Origin: Crotalaria pallida
Taxonomy: Eukaryota; Streptophyta; Magnoliopsida; Fabales; Fabaceae
Length of the DNA stretch: 64,000 nt
Reading direction: 5' to 3'
Assembly (NCBI GenBank): GCA_037953625.1
Contig: CM075655.1
Location: forward strand, 80,999,501-81,063,500
How positions within the stretch are numbered: position 1 is the stretch's first letter; each line of letters starts with the position of its first letter. Of this stretch, positions 38,736-49,955 are shown piece after piece. The notes beneath the pieces were generated by a model. It made no database searches, was not told where the DNA came from, and saw only the letters and a list, made by a program, of their open reading frames with translations. Both the position numbers and the translations under genes were made by a program.

Positions 38736-39320
38736 TCATTGCAGTGGTCCTGTTTGCAGGGAAAATTTTTCTAGAAACGCCCTCTTCAAGTCATCCCAGC
38801 TTGTGATGGAACCAGGGGCCAAATCAGATAACCAATCCTGTGCCAGACCCTCTAAGGAATGTGGGAATGCTCTGAGACAGACATGATCCTCTTGCACATC
38901 ATGTGGTTTCATTGTGGTGCACACTATGTGGAATTTATTGAGATTCTTATGAGGATCCTCACCTGCAAGATCATGAAACTTGGGCAACAAATGAATTAGT
39001 CCTGTTCTAAGCTCAAAAGGAACATCCTCATCAGGATACCGGATACACGAGTCTTCAATAGTGAAGTCAGGTGCAACCAGCTCCCTAAGTGTCCTTTCCC
39101 TTGGTGGGGGTTGAGCCATGTTATCACAATGTGAATAATCAGATTGAACAAAAGTAGAAGGAATAGAGTAAGGAGAAACAGAAGCAGTATCAGATGGACT
39201 ATAAGATGACTCTGACTCACTACCTAAGGACTGGTTCCTATTTTGTCTAACTAATCTGTGATAAGTCCTATCAATTTCAGGGTTGTACGGATGCAAATAA
39301 CTTGGGTTGCCCCTAGTCAT
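38736..39320 (-). pseudogene. Gag N-terminal part, Athila/Tat-type
   Basis: Begins MTRGNPSYLHPYNPEID about 100 bp after the PBS. It runs through FHDLAGEDPHKNLNKFH and GLAQDWLSDLAPGSITSWDDLKRAFLEKF, a well-known plant gypsy capsid stretch. A frameshift right after LEKF ends the frame. The capsid would form virus-like particles in the autonomous relatives. Confidence 0.88.
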
Positions 39321-39419
39321 GTACTGAACATAACACCATCAACCATAATAGGCTGTAACAGATATACATGACCAAAATAGGCAACAAATTTTTTTTATTT
39401 TTTAAAATAGGCAACAAAT

Positions 39420-39437
39420 TCCCCGACAACGGTGCCA
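39420..39437 (-). promoter_or_regulatory. Primer-binding site, Asp tRNA type
   Basis: The minus strand reads TGGCACCGTTGTCGGGGA, closely matching the complement of the plant aspartate tRNA 3' end. This is the usual PBS of Athila/Tat-type elements. It lies five bases inside the 5' LTR end at 39443. Confidence 0.9.
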
Positions 39438-39442
39438 AATTT

Positions 39443-40490
39443 TGATCGAGGCCATACCTGATCAAAATAAAAGGGGTTTAATTCTGTAGTACTAGGAAGG
39501 TGATCCTAGGTCGTTTCCCAGCGAATATCGGTCTAGGCAAAGTATTAAACACGTAGTGTGCAGTAAAATGGGGTTTTTTTTTGTGTGTATCAGATGTGAA
39601 GAACAAACACAAAACAAAATATTAAAACTAAGCAAATCAGAAACAAAAGCGGGAAAACCCCTTTGGCTACGTACACTACTAAATCCTAGCTCACTAAAGA
39701 TCGATTCCTCTCCTCTCCTCTGTCCAACTCGTGACAACCAAATACTAAGCGAAAATTTAGTAATCACTCCAAACCCTAACTTCTAATTAAGCATCAGAAA
39801 CTAGAATTGGAGTTTTTACGAGTTAATACACATTAAGCATTTATATTCATGTATTATCTCTACGAAATGGAATTAAGCAAACCACTACACATTGATAAAC
39901 ATAAAAAACAGAGGAGAGAAAACGGAATTGCATTAATAACGAGAGCTCAAGAGTAGATAATACAATACCAAAGGGATTAACCCTTGAAATTAGCCTTCCA
40001 TGGTCATAAATCAAGAAAAACGAGTAGAAATGGGGAAGAACAAAACCCTAGCAGGCACCACCACTTGGGAGAGCCAACAGAGAAGTTCTAACCTAGAGAG
40101 AGTGAGAAATCTGAAATGGGAGTGTGTTCTCTTGTTTACACGAATTTCCCTTTCTTTTAGTCACAAAATGGGCCTAAAACATGGGCCAAGTCCTAAGAAA
40201 CACTATTCTGAAAATTACAACTAAAAAGGGACCTAAATGCAAAATACAATCTTCACTTCAATACTTCAATCTTCATTTCCAAAATGCCCAAAGTGTCCTT
40301 GTGCCAAATATGACCTGAAAATAGAAATAGAATTAATTAGACTACATAATTCCAAATTAAACAATATTCGGAATATTAGTCTAATAAATTCTAAATCACT
40401 AAATCAAGCTAAACAATATCAAATGGGCAACAAGTATTAATAATAGGAGTAAAATAATGCAAGAAATAATGGGAAATAAAATGCTCATCA
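39443..40490 (-). mobile_element. 5' LTR of the Athila/Tat-type gypsy element
   Basis: 1,048 bp, matching 25535-26582. The outer end CTCATCA at 40490 is followed by ATGTG, the same 5 bp that precede the left LTR. The whole insertion therefore spans 25535-40490 (14,956 bp, of which 5,583 bp are the nested solo LTR plus its duplication). Confidence 0.94.
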
Positions 40491-40495
40491 ATGTG

Positions 40496-40580
40496 TCTTT
40501 CGATGAATCTAATCCCAGAAAGCTAGGAAAAGTATTTGTTGATGATGTTACAAAGACACATGAGGTCTGCTCGACTAAAC
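40496..40580 (+). pseudogene. SIRE-type copia, piece C
   Basis: Continues the copia frame with SFDESNPRKLGKVFVDDVT directly after the ATGTG duplication. A MITE then interrupts it from about 40575. Confidence 0.8.
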
Positions 40581-41636
40581 TAGCTTGTAGCTTGTAGCTG
40601 TGAGCTTGTAGCTTGTAGCTTGTAGCTGTGAGCTTGTAGTTATAAGCATCTAGCTGTTTAGTTGACTATTTGAAATAGTGTTGTTCGGCAAAACTAACTT
40701 TTAATGTAGCTGAAAGTTATTAAATGACCAAAAAGGACATACTACATTATATTATTTATAATTTATTTTTTTCTTTTTTTATTTATTTGTTAAATAGATA
40801 GAAAATTAATAAATTAATTAATAAAGTATAGAAATGATTAAATTATAATTAGTTTATTTTCTTTATTTATTAATTATGTAGTTAATTAATAAGTTAATAG
40901 TCACATAGGTCCCCGAAAGATACCTTTGGAATCATTTAGGTCCGTGAAAGATTAGTGGAATCTCTTAAACCCCCCAAAGATCATTTTGGAATCAGTTAGG
41001 TCCCTGAAAAATTAGTGAAATCTCTTAAACCCCCAAAGATCAATTTGGCATCACATTAGTCCCCCCATGAGGAACCTAACGGAATCCTATGTGACACATT
41101 AAATGCTTTGTTGGCCCAAACGTGACACCTTCAAAACATTCCAACATTGCATTGGGGCTGACAAAGCATTTAACGTGCCACGTAGAATTACGTCAGGTCC
41201 ATCCTGACAAAATTGAATGGGAGGGACTAATGTGATGCCAAAATGATCTTTGAGGGGTTTAAGAGATTCAACAAATCTTTCAGGGACCTAACTGATTTCA
41301 CAGGTATCTTTCGGGGACCTATGTGACTATTAACTCTTAATTAATTTATTATAACAAAAAATTTATATTATAATTAATAATTAAGAGTAGGTAAATTATT
41401 TTAAAATTTATTTGAGAGTATAATTGGTATATGAATTATTCAAAACTAGTTTAATTTATTGAAAGTTACTTCAACTAGCTTTCTAAAAGCTAGCTTTCAA
41501 AACCTGCAAGCTCCTTTTTTAAAAAGCTATAAGCTCTTTCTAATTTGTGTTCATCGAACGGGGCTAGTAGCTTATTGATTGAATCTAAACGCTCCTAACC
41601 AGTTAAAAAGCTCCTAACTTGTGTTGTCGAACAGAG
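40575..41636. mobile_element. hAT-like inverted-repeat MITE in the copia element
   Basis: The outer ends are loosely inverted (GTCTGCTCGAC at the left; GTCGAACAGAGC at the right, reverse complement GCTCTGTTCGAC). Both arms are rich in AGCTTGTAG/AGCTATAAGCT words. There is no coding sequence. Ends and target duplication could not be fixed, so limits are approximate and the superfamily is a guess. A second MITE sits inside at 40891-41336. Confidence 0.5.
40891..41336. mobile_element. Mutator-like MITE with 9-bp duplication
   Basis: 446 bp. Its ends are inverted (AGTTAATAGTCACATAGGTC at the left, with its complement at the right), and the inverted arms extend inward with wording such as TCTCTTAAACCCC. 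It is flanked by TTAATTAAT at 40882-40890 and 41337-41345, a 9-bp duplication as made by Mutator-like transposases. It has no coding content. Confidence 0.8.
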
Positions 41637-41640
41637 CCTT

Positions 41641-43317
41641 GGAATTCTTTACCTAGAAGAACATCAAGCTTCAAATGAGAAGAAGGAAGAGGAAGCTCAA
41701 AAATTTCAAAATCCAAGTGAAGAGAAGGATAAAAATGTGCAACTAGCAACAAATGTAGAGCACAATATTAATCATCCTAAAGAGTGAAAAACTTCAAGGA
41801 ATCACCCAATTGACCAAATACTAAGTGACTTTAATAAAGGTGTAACCACCCGTTTCTTAAGTGGAGCCTAAAACTATTTCTGAGGCTTTAATTGATGAGC
41901 ATTGGCTGATGGCAATGCAAGAAGAATTAAACTAGTTCGAAAGCAAACAAGTTTGGGAGCTTGTTCATAGACCTAGTACTCATCAAGTAATTGGAACAAA
42001 ATGGATTTTTAGAAACAAACTTGACGAGTCCTGTAAAATTGTTCAAAATAAAGTTGATTGGTTGAAAAAGGCTACAGCCAAGAAGTGGTGATAGATTTTG
42101 AAGAAACTTTTGCCCCTGTTGCTGGGTTGGAAGCCATTAGGATGTTATAAGCTTTTGCATACATTATGGATTTTAAATTATATCAAACGAACGTAAAAAG
42201 TGCATTCCTTAATGGTTTTATTCAAGAGGAAGTGTATGTTGGTCAACCACGCCTGGTTTTGAAAATTTTGAACATCCTGATTATGTCTTTAAACTTGAAA
42301 AGGCTCTTTATGATCTCAAACAAGCTCTTAGGGAAGCTTGAAACACTTGGCATGAGTGCCTAAGAAAATTTTACTTGAAAAAGGATTTGAAAGAGGAAAG
42401 GTTGACACTACACTTTTTAATAAAAGAAAAGGGAATGCCATTCTTTAAGTCCAAATATATATTGACGATATTATCTTTGGTAATGAGTTTCTTCGCATGG
42501 ATTTTTTTTTTGTATTATGCAAGAAGCATTTGAAATGTCTATGACGGGAGAACTCTATTTCTTCCTTTGGCTACAAATAAAACAAACTTAAAATAGAGTT
42601 TTTGTAAGCCAAACAAAGTATTGCAAAGAGATCTTGAAACGTTTTGGCATGGACAAAGCCAAAGAGATTTCTACACCAATGGGCACCTATAATTATCTAG
42701 ATAAAGATGAAGAAGGTAAAGCTAATGAACTCACAAAATATCGAAGTATGACAGGTTCTCTGCTTTATCTCACGAAAAGTAGGCCATATATCATTTTTTG
42801 TGTCTATATATGTGCACGGTTCCAATACAATCCAAAAGAATCTCACTTGGTTGTTGTTAAGAGATTAATGAAATATCTCTCTGGCACAACCAACATGGGT
42901 TTATGGTATACCAAAGGCTCCACCTCTTGCCATGTTGGGTATTCTGATTCTGACTATGTTGGATGCAAAGTAGATAGGAAAAGCATTAGATGCACTTTAC
43001 TTGGTAATTATTTAGTGTCTTGGGCTAGCTAGAAACAAGCTAGTGTGACCTTATTTATCGCTGAGGCCGAATATGTTGCTGCAGGAAGTTGTTGTGCTCA
43101 TATACTTTGGATGAAACAACAATTGTTGGACTATGGTATTAGTCTTGATCATATCCCTACAAGATGTGATAACACAAGTGCAATAAATTTATCCAAAAAC
43201 CCGATGCAACATTCTTGCACAAAACACATTGAAACTCGTCACCACTTTATTCGTGATCATATTAAAAAAGGTGATTGTGTGATTGAGTTTGTTGACAGAT
43301 CTAAACATTTAACTTAG
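41641..43317 (+). pseudogene. SIRE-type copia reverse transcriptase and RNase H
   Basis: RT begins around 41950 (HQVIGTKWIFRNKLDE), passes MDFKLYQTNVKSAFLNGF at 42166 and reaches a degraded IYVDDIIFG at about 42450. The connection (FGMDKAKEISTPMGTY) and RNase H follow at 42634-43317 with GYSDSDYVGCKVDRKS, FIAEAEYVAAGSCCA and KHIETRHHFIRDH. Wording is that of the SIRE/Maximus copia lineage. Several frameshifts and stops (for example near 42090, 42340 and TAG at 43030) disable it. It would reverse-transcribe element RNA if intact. Confidence 0.88.
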
Positions 43318-43776
43318 ATCAAGAATGAGAGAGATGAACGAATATGACAATTCTATTTTGATTCTCTTGAAAATAATGACAAAGGGTTTCTGTGTTTTTC
43401 TCTTATAAAAATAATGACAAAGAATATGGCAATTCTCTTTTGATTCCCTTTTATATTGGTTTTATATTTGTCAAGTCGGTTAAGGAGTTTGTTGAAGTTT
43501 CAAACTGATTTTGGCCTTAACTGTCAGATTTACATGGTTAACCAGTTGCTTACCTGGTTAACGGGCTTCAGCAATTAGTTCTTGGCCTTGTAACAAGCTG
43601 ATAATCGATTGTCAAGTAACTGATAATCGATTGTCAAACTGTTACTTTGTTTATCAATTATCCTTAAAAAAATTAACTTGACTTATATATAAAAACATAA
43701 GTTCCAAACTCATTATTAAGCCAAAAGATGATGCAAATACTTGTTTTAAAATGTTTATTAAATCATATGCATCATT
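43318..43776 (+). mobile_element. 3' region of the copia, probably LTR
   Basis: Follows RNase H. It contains GGTTAACCAG/CTGGTTAACGGG and two copies of TGATAATCGATTGTCAA (about 43600-43640), the same motif type as in the solo gypsy LTR at 23153. A TATATATAAAA near 43684 could be the LTR TATA box. Exact LTR ends could not be found. The sequence is cut by the CACTA element at 43777 and continues at 47552. Confidence 0.5.
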
Positions 43777-44089
43777 CACTACTACAAAATAGTTAAAAAG
43801 TAGCCAAATATTAATTCAGGTTCCATTCCGGAACTAAGATTAATAGATAAATGATAATTAAAAAATAAATAAATATATACTGTAATATAACAAAAATATC
43901 ATGAATTTATTGATCCCGGTTAAAAAAAACACGGAACCGAGATCAATATTATAACATAAATAATTTTTTATTTTTTTTAAAAATTAAAAATCACACAAAC
44001 CTTATTTATTCCATTATTTTACTTCAATCCGGACACAGAACTATGATCAATATTATTTTTAAAATTATTAAAAAAAAAGAATAGGGAGG

Positions 44090-44600
44090 GTTGAAAACCC
44101 TATTGTTGTTCCCTTTCCTTCTCCTCCCATAAGGAGCCGTCGCCCCTACCTCCCTCATTCTTTCTTCTTCATTTTGCTTTCTCCCTCTGTATCTCTCTCT
44201 TTCCATTTCAGTCTCTCTCCTCTCCATGGAAGAAGCGAGCATCGCCAGCTTGCCACCGCCTCCCTTAAGTCGTCGTCGCGACTTCTCTTTCTCCTCAAGG
44301 CCGCCGTTTGCGGTTCTCTCTCTCTCTTCCGTGTTCTCTCCCTTCGCAAACCGAACCGCCACTAGCGAGCCACCGTCACCGTTGCTTGAAGCTCGCGAAC
44401 CAGGGACATGGACCAGCCACGATCTTCGCTCCTCCTTCTCGCGTCGCCGACGTCCGCTGCGGGTTCAGATCGAACCGCCAGCCCTTCCCTTGCCGTGGTT
44501 GCTGGGTTGATGGTTCAAACCGGATGAAACCGGTTTGGACCCTTTTGCTGTGAACCGGATCTGGTGGAGCATTAGGACCGAACCGATCGTCCCTCTATTT
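44090..44600 (+). other. GC-rich exon-like region in CACTA 1
   Basis: Sharply more GC-rich than its surroundings, beginning with CT-rich leader-like sequence. It has a 94-residue open frame (MEEASIASLPPPPLSRRRDF...) at 44226-44510. Low complexity prevents recognition. It may be the captured 5' end (leader and first exon) of a host gene, possibly the same donor as the exons downstream, but this is inference. Confidence 0.4.
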
Positions 44601-45236
44601 CTTCAAAATCAAAGTTGAGGGTAACTCCCTAATACCTTTTTAAATGCTCTGTGTTGTGTTTTAAATAATAATAATACTAATTTTAATATTATTGGTGGTA
44701 ATTATAAAGTGTCAAATTGTTTTGGAAAGTTATGTCGTTTTGGAACCTTACTTTTGTTATTTGATAGTACATACTAGGATATGATATACCCACCCACTAT
44801 GATGAGATCTGGAATTTAACAGAAAAAAGGAAATGGGAAATGGCAGAAAGAAACAAAAGAGCCATATTTAATTTCTCTTGGAAAGATTGCTGCATTGCCT
44901 TTTCTGTTTCTTTCACCCTCTTTGATTATGTTAGGTTTTTTTTTTGGTCATTTTTTTGGGAGACTGAAATAGAAATATCTTATCATTCACTTTTGGCATA
45001 TGTATATATATCTCTGTGTGTGACTGTTTACAAGTTCTTTTTTTCATCAGCACTATTTAAAAGTTCTTGATGCTGCCTGCCTAGAACTAACATTAGCATA
45101 GTTGCTTATGATTAAAAGCCTTATGGATTTTCTTTGGTGCTTGATGCATACTGTGATTTAACTTTAACTTACTAGTCTGCCTTGGGAAAGTAAAATCTTA
45201 TATGAAAGTGAGATAGTTTACGTATTTGGTTTTCAG

Positions 45237-45989
45237 AATTTCTCAGAACCTGAAGATCTTTCTGCATATGATGGTTTGGAGTTTTGTCTAAAAGGTGATG
45301 GGCGTAGATATAAACTCATTGTTCGTACAAGCCGTGATTGGGACACTGTTGGTTATACCACAGGCTTTGACACTGTGAAAGGCGAATGACAATCGGTAGT
45401 TAACATCTCTTGCAATAATTACAGCCCATATTACTTAACTTCAAATATTGAGTTTTGTTCTTTTCTCTTATATAGATTAAATTATCATTTTCATCCCTGA
45501 GGCCTATATTTCGAGCAAGAACTGTTTCCGATGCTCCACCATTTGATCCAAGCAATGTTGTATCGCTACAGGCATGTCTCTGCTGTTAGCATTTCTTTAT
45601 GCCTTTTGGCCTGACAATCTTGCACACTGGTTCTTAAAGATGAAACAAAATTCTTTGCACCTCATGTTCAGCAAGTTTGAATATGATGGTAAATTAAATG
45701 AAACTTTTGTGGATGGTCCACTTGAACTACCAGTATCTAGCATATGGGCATATATGAAGGAGCCAATAACACCCAGGTAAGCCTTATCTTTTTGGTGCTA
45801 TTCCCCTCCCTTTTTTTATGGTTCCGCTTAATATTTTGTTGTACGCTTTTTTGTGTCACGTTTAGCTTTGTACACGTGGGCTCAACAGGAGTTACCAGAC
45901 CCGAAAGGCCTCTACTTGATCTTAGTAAACAACCTCCTGCCATTCGATTAAACAAGGAACTGGGTTATATCCTCACATTTAAGCTGAAG
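45237..45989 (+). pseudogene. Captured exons of a CIA30/NAD(P)-binding protein gene
   Basis: Four exons resemble the plant protein with CIA30-like and NAD(P)-binding Rossmann domains (Arabidopsis At4g18810 type). Exon 1 is 45237-45395 (EPEDLSAYDGLEF, DWDTVGYTTGFDTV), exon 2 45476-45571 (FSSLRPIFRARTVSDAPPF), exon 3 45661-45776 (MFSKFEYDGKLNETF) and exon 4 45866-45989 (TGVTRPERPLLDLSKQPP). Introns are kept, so capture was from DNA. Damage: a TGA at 45387-45389 where Trp is expected, a GC donor after exon 2 and AC instead of AG before exon 3. Other splice sites look normal. N- and C-terminal parts of the donor protein are missing. The identity rests on remembered family wording. Confidence 0.85.
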
Positions 45990-46685
45990 GTACAAAACTA
46001 GCTAATGTTAATTTTAATTGATATATCTCTTCATTAGTTAAGCTAATTAATTACCGGTGAATGATTTGATGGCTTAAATTAGACTCATTTTGGCACTTTG
46101 ACATGTATCATTAGAGAAATATTTTAGTGTATACTCTATTATTTAATAACTGAAGTGCATTTTCTATGTTAGATAGAAGAGTTGAAGATCTTATTTTTAG
46201 GAATTTGTTATTGCTTTATGATTTGATGTGTTGGAAACCCAAGTGTGTAATATATATATTTTTCTCATGGTATATTACTAAGCCATGTTATGCCCATTAT
46301 TCTTAAAATGACTGGGCATGCACGCTGTGTGGTTTTGTTGCTATGTTGGTAATGGTCCAGGACGTGGAGACAGATGTGAAAGCAAGGACAAAGGGTGAGA
46401 GGGGAGAAACTAAGACTCTTTGTAGCCCCTTTGATTAGCCAGAACTCCCTGAAGGTATAATCGTTCTCGTTCAAATATGAGTCCTACTATTTCTTGAATT
46501 TAACTTTATTCAGTGTCATTGTAAATCTTTTGCACTTGCTTGCATCCAGTGTTGTGTTTCAACACGAGATTGGAAGATAGGCTAAAAAATTATTACATTG
46601 ACAATTCATACAAATTAAATTAAGAGTAATCTATTTGCAGCTTTTGCTACTGTATGAATAACTTACCATCAGCCAGTTTTCTTAT

Positions 46686-46752
46686 GGGATCAAAATAGGT
46701 GCGGAACCGGGATCTTCTTATGATGACAAACTTGTGTGCAACTTGTGATGAG
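46686..46752 (+). repeat. Internal copy of the CACTA 1 end plus host flank
   Basis: The first about 31 bp repeat the subterminal segment at 47498-47528 (AAATAGGTGCGGAACCGGG). The next about 36 bp repeat host DNA outside the element at 47811-47846 (ATGACAAACTTGTGTGCAAC). The 280 bp between the two source pieces are missing. A short direct duplication (CGAAGTGGTCATACTGG) follows at about 46764-46827. Confidence 0.8.
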
Positions 46753-47239
46753 AGCCCGTAACGAAGTGGTCATACTGGTACCAAGTGCTTTGCGTCAGGA
46801 AAGCCTACAACGAAGTGGTCATACTGGGGCAGAAGTTACTAGATTGTCGGTGCTTGTTAATGATTTTTTTATGGAGCTAGAATACTCTTAATGGTGCTAG
46901 TCTGGAACTGTGAAACACACAAATATAAATAAAGTTTTATTTGCTTTGATATCTCTAATTTTACATCTTGTAGTGTACTTTGATCCTGTATGACCAAAAT
47001 CATGTGAATGATAGAACAATTGCAAATTTAGTGATGTAGAGATATTGGTATTTTTTAATTTTTTTCCAAGTTTCATGTTTTTTCTATCTTATATATATCT
47101 TTTTGTTGTTACTGAATGTCATTATGCTCTTTTAATAATAAAACTTATTTGTTGATAAAATAAATAAATAAATAAAAGACATCAAGAAATTGTTAAAATA
47201 TATAGATTAAGGAAAAAAATTATAAAAATTAATAGTGAT

Positions 47240-47525
47240 TATAAGAACTATTGATCCCGGTTTATTATAAAATACTTCACAGTGATCATAAGAATTATTG
47301 ATCCCGGTTCCTTATAAAAAACTTAACAGTGATCATAAGAATTATTGATCCCGGTTCCTTTAAAAATTTCATTAGTGATTATTCTGTATTATTGGTCCCG
47401 GTTCCTTATTTCTTTATAGATCCCGGTTCCGTTTTTTCAAAAAAAGCTGGGATCAAAAGCGACATTCTTTTTATGCCTCTGGATACAATCAGGAACCGGG
47501 ATCAAAATAGGTGCGGAACCGGGAT
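47240..47525. repeat. Subterminal repeats of CACTA 1
   Basis: Units of about 60 bp with ATTGATCCCGGTTCCTTATAA recur (47245, 47297, 47345 and degenerate copies to 47425), followed by inverted GGAACCGGGATC words to 47525. Such arrays are where CACTA transposases bind. Confidence 0.75.
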
Positions 47526-47551
47526 CTTTTTACATTTCTATAGTAGTGATT

Positions 47552-48230
47552 TTCGGAAGATTGGTTTGGTAATGAATCAATTTCATCATTATTCAATATG
47601 AATGCATTAAGATTCACTACCCAACCTAAACTCTACCCAAACAAACATCTTAAGGACCTAATAAAATGTAAATAATAATAAAGAATAAAGTCCTAATAAA
47701 TTTGCTCTTGAGTCTTGTTGTTGTTATTGTTGTTTGTGTTTCTTTTTCTCTTGCACATTGTCTTCATTAGAATACTTGCTAAGCCATTTGCTTCATAATC
47801 TCACCCATTTTTATGATGACAAACTTGTGTGCAACTTGTGATGAGATTTTCTGTCTTTGAAATTTGATCCCCCTCAATTTATGTGCTTTAATTTACTTTG
47901 AATTGCACTTTGCGGAAGCTTTGCACTGAGAGAAGCTTTCTCTCCCTTTCACTTTGTTTTCCAACAAATCTGCATAAAACAAATAAATAACCTTTATACC
48001 CCTTTTGGCATGATAAAAAAATATTAAAGAAATAAAAACATGTGCCAAAAGTTAGGAAAATGCATTAAAAACTAGACTTTGCTGTCAAACCAGAGTGTTT
48101 AATCGGTTAACTGTCCCCTTTGACCGGTTAAATTATGCGGACTAAGACAGTTTTGACAGTTCGATCATATGCTAGTCTTTACGCATCAAAATCTCATGAT
48201 TTTCCAACTAAAACATATGTAATATGATTA
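47552..48230 (+). other. Continuation of the copia 3' region after CACTA 1
   Basis: No ORF. It includes TTTAATCGGTTAACTG and TGACCGGTTAAATT near 48100-48140, matching the motif type at 43530-43640, which suggests copia LTR sequence. The segment copied into CACTA 1 lies at 47811-47846. Confidence 0.45.
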
Positions 48231-48749
48231 AGGCTTAATTATGTCACAAGTCCCTGAAGTTTGGGATACTTTTGCCAGATACCCTTATATTTTTTTTCAA
48301 TGTCTAACACTCCGAAGTTACTACTGGGTTTGTCATATACCCCTGATACCGATTCTAGCCAATTTTGATTACATGTAACATCATAATCCTAATCAGACGC
48401 ATGAAGTTGGTCATGTGGTGTCGCGTGATGTTACACTGGCGAAGACAACCTCTCTCTTCAATTCTTTTTTTTTTCTTTTTTTATTTAACTAAAAATATAA
48501 AAATATTAAGTTTTTTAGTTTTTTAAAGTTTTTTAAAAAAGGATCTTCGCCCACGGGGCACTAAGTGCTTAACCTCCTGCGTCTGATCAGGATTCCGATG
48601 TTACATACCAACATAATTGATCAGAATTGCTAGTAGGGGTATATGACAGACTCAGAAGTAACTTCGGGGAGTCAGACATTGAAAAGAAAAGAATAAGGGT
48701 ATCTGGCAAAAGTAACCCAAACTTCAAGGATTTGTGACATAATTAAGCC
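48231..48749. mobile_element. MITE with about 65-bp inverted arms
   Basis: 519 bp. The left end AGGCTTAATTATGTCACAAG and the right end are inverted copies over about 65 bp with few differences (both include TACTTTTGCCAGATACCC). The flanks share TATGATTA (48223-48230 and 48750-48757), an 8-bp duplication that could be hAT-like or a shortened Mutator-like 9 bp. It has no coding content. Confidence 0.75.
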
Positions 48750-48899
48750 TATGATTAATAATGGATGATGGGATATAGTAGATTAAAAACCTATAAAATT
48801 TAGATCCAATCATGCATCATAAAGATCAAACTAAACCATTAAAGTTCATGACATGAAAAGACTGTTATGCTGAAAACAGTGTTAAAAATCAGCATTTAG

Positions 48900-49955
48900 T
48901 GTAACAGCCCGATTTCCACTTCCCAAAAACTTAACTGAATTATGATTACTTTCTTGCAAAAATGAGGCCATTTTTTTTAAATATAAGTTCGTTAATACGT
49001 AATCCACCCTTTTGAAAATCAAGTTGTTACTTTTGAAACCTTTCACCCTAAATCCACATCATTATGAAAACATGGAACTTGTTTGCATTGATAAAAACAT
49101 AAGTCACCATACTAAAGATACACTCCAAAGTTTTTCCAAAAGAAGTGAACTGAAATCAAAATATTACAAACCGAAATAAAAGATAGCTGATTACATCATT
49201 AGTTCATTACAAGATAATCCTCGACTGAAACTCAGATCCTAGACACAAGACATCCTCTAGACACAGATTGCAAGACATCACTCATCAGCAGAACTAGCCT
49301 CCGTCTCCATATCCTCGCTTGGATCCGTCTCTGCTGCGTGATCGGATTCGCTAGCACTCTCCTCTTCCATAGGTTCAGGAACCACTGCTGCCAAGGGTGC
49401 ATGATCACCATTTAGCTCATGGTGTTCCCGTGGTCCACCGTCTTGATAATCTCGCAGAGTGACTTGCCCAACATGCACGTCCATGCCTGCTCCCCGTAGA
49501 ATGTGCCTCGGATCGTCGACCTCCAGACGAGTATCTCCTCTCCAGATCCATCCATCAGGTACCACCTCCCATGCACCTCCCTGAAGAGGCCACATGTGGA
49601 TTGCTACATGATACGCCATCTACCCGTTGCAGTACCGGCAAATGCCAATACGACAACCAGGTAGGAGAGAGTCAGCGCGCCATTCGTAACAGGTTGACCG
49701 CAAGGTCGCAGAATAGACACGAGAGAAAAATGAACAGTACCAAGGACACTCGACAACTAGATATATACACAGAACAAGACATGAGAACCAGAATACATCG
49801 AGTACTTGAAGGATAAAACGCTTTTCCCAAATCAGACTCAATATCATAAATAAAGGTATTCAGGATATAAAATAAACCACACATAAAAAGCAATACTCGC
49901 CAACCATTACCACACTATATCACAACTGAACCATCATCATCATACTTTGCCCATT
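48900..49955 (-). mobile_element. Truncated LTR of the long-LTR family
   Basis: Starts TGTAACAGCCCGATTT at 48900, like the ends at 5225 (TGTAACACCCCGATTT) and 37152 (complement). No PBS lies to its left, so it is a solo or truncated LTR. It stops where the next LTR begins at 49956, with CCATT just before. It contains an acidic minus-strand ORF. Confidence 0.65.
49278..49619 (-). CDS. Acidic 113-residue ORF in the LTR fragment
   Basis: Starts MAYHVAIHMWPLQGGAWEVV, with a Trp-containing N-terminal part, and ends in an acidic tail (EPMEEESASESDHAAETD...). Its stop is 378 bp from the LTR end at 48900, nearly the same place as the acidic ORF at 36438-36782 in the related solo LTR (370 bp). The two N-termini are not obviously alike. 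I do not recognise a family. It could be a conserved small LTR-encoded protein or a chance frame. Confidence 0.35.
   Translation of the reverse strand: MAYHVAIHMWPLQGGAWEVVPDGWIWRGDTRLEVDDPRHILRGAGMDVHVGQVTLRDYQDGGPREHHELNGDHAPLAAVVPEPMEEESASESDHAAETDPSEDMETEASSADE

Larger units (their letters stand above)
43777..47548 (+). mobile_element. Non-autonomous CACTA element 1, carrying host exons
   Basis: 3,772 bp with ends CACTACTACAAAAT and CTATAGTAGTG and the 3-bp duplication ATT on both sides (43774-43776 and 47549-47551), as made by CACTA (En/Spm) transposases. Subterminal copies of GATCCCGGTTCC and its complement lie at 43860-43950 and 47240-47525. No transposase domain is present. The body holds a GC-rich exon-like region (44090-44600) and four host-derived exons (45237-45989). 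Direction is given as that of the captured exons. Confidence 0.9.

Noticed and set aside
49571..49816. Plus-strand ORF MHLPEEATCGLLHD...
   Set aside because: Overlaps the opposite-strand LTR ORF and has no recognisable feature.
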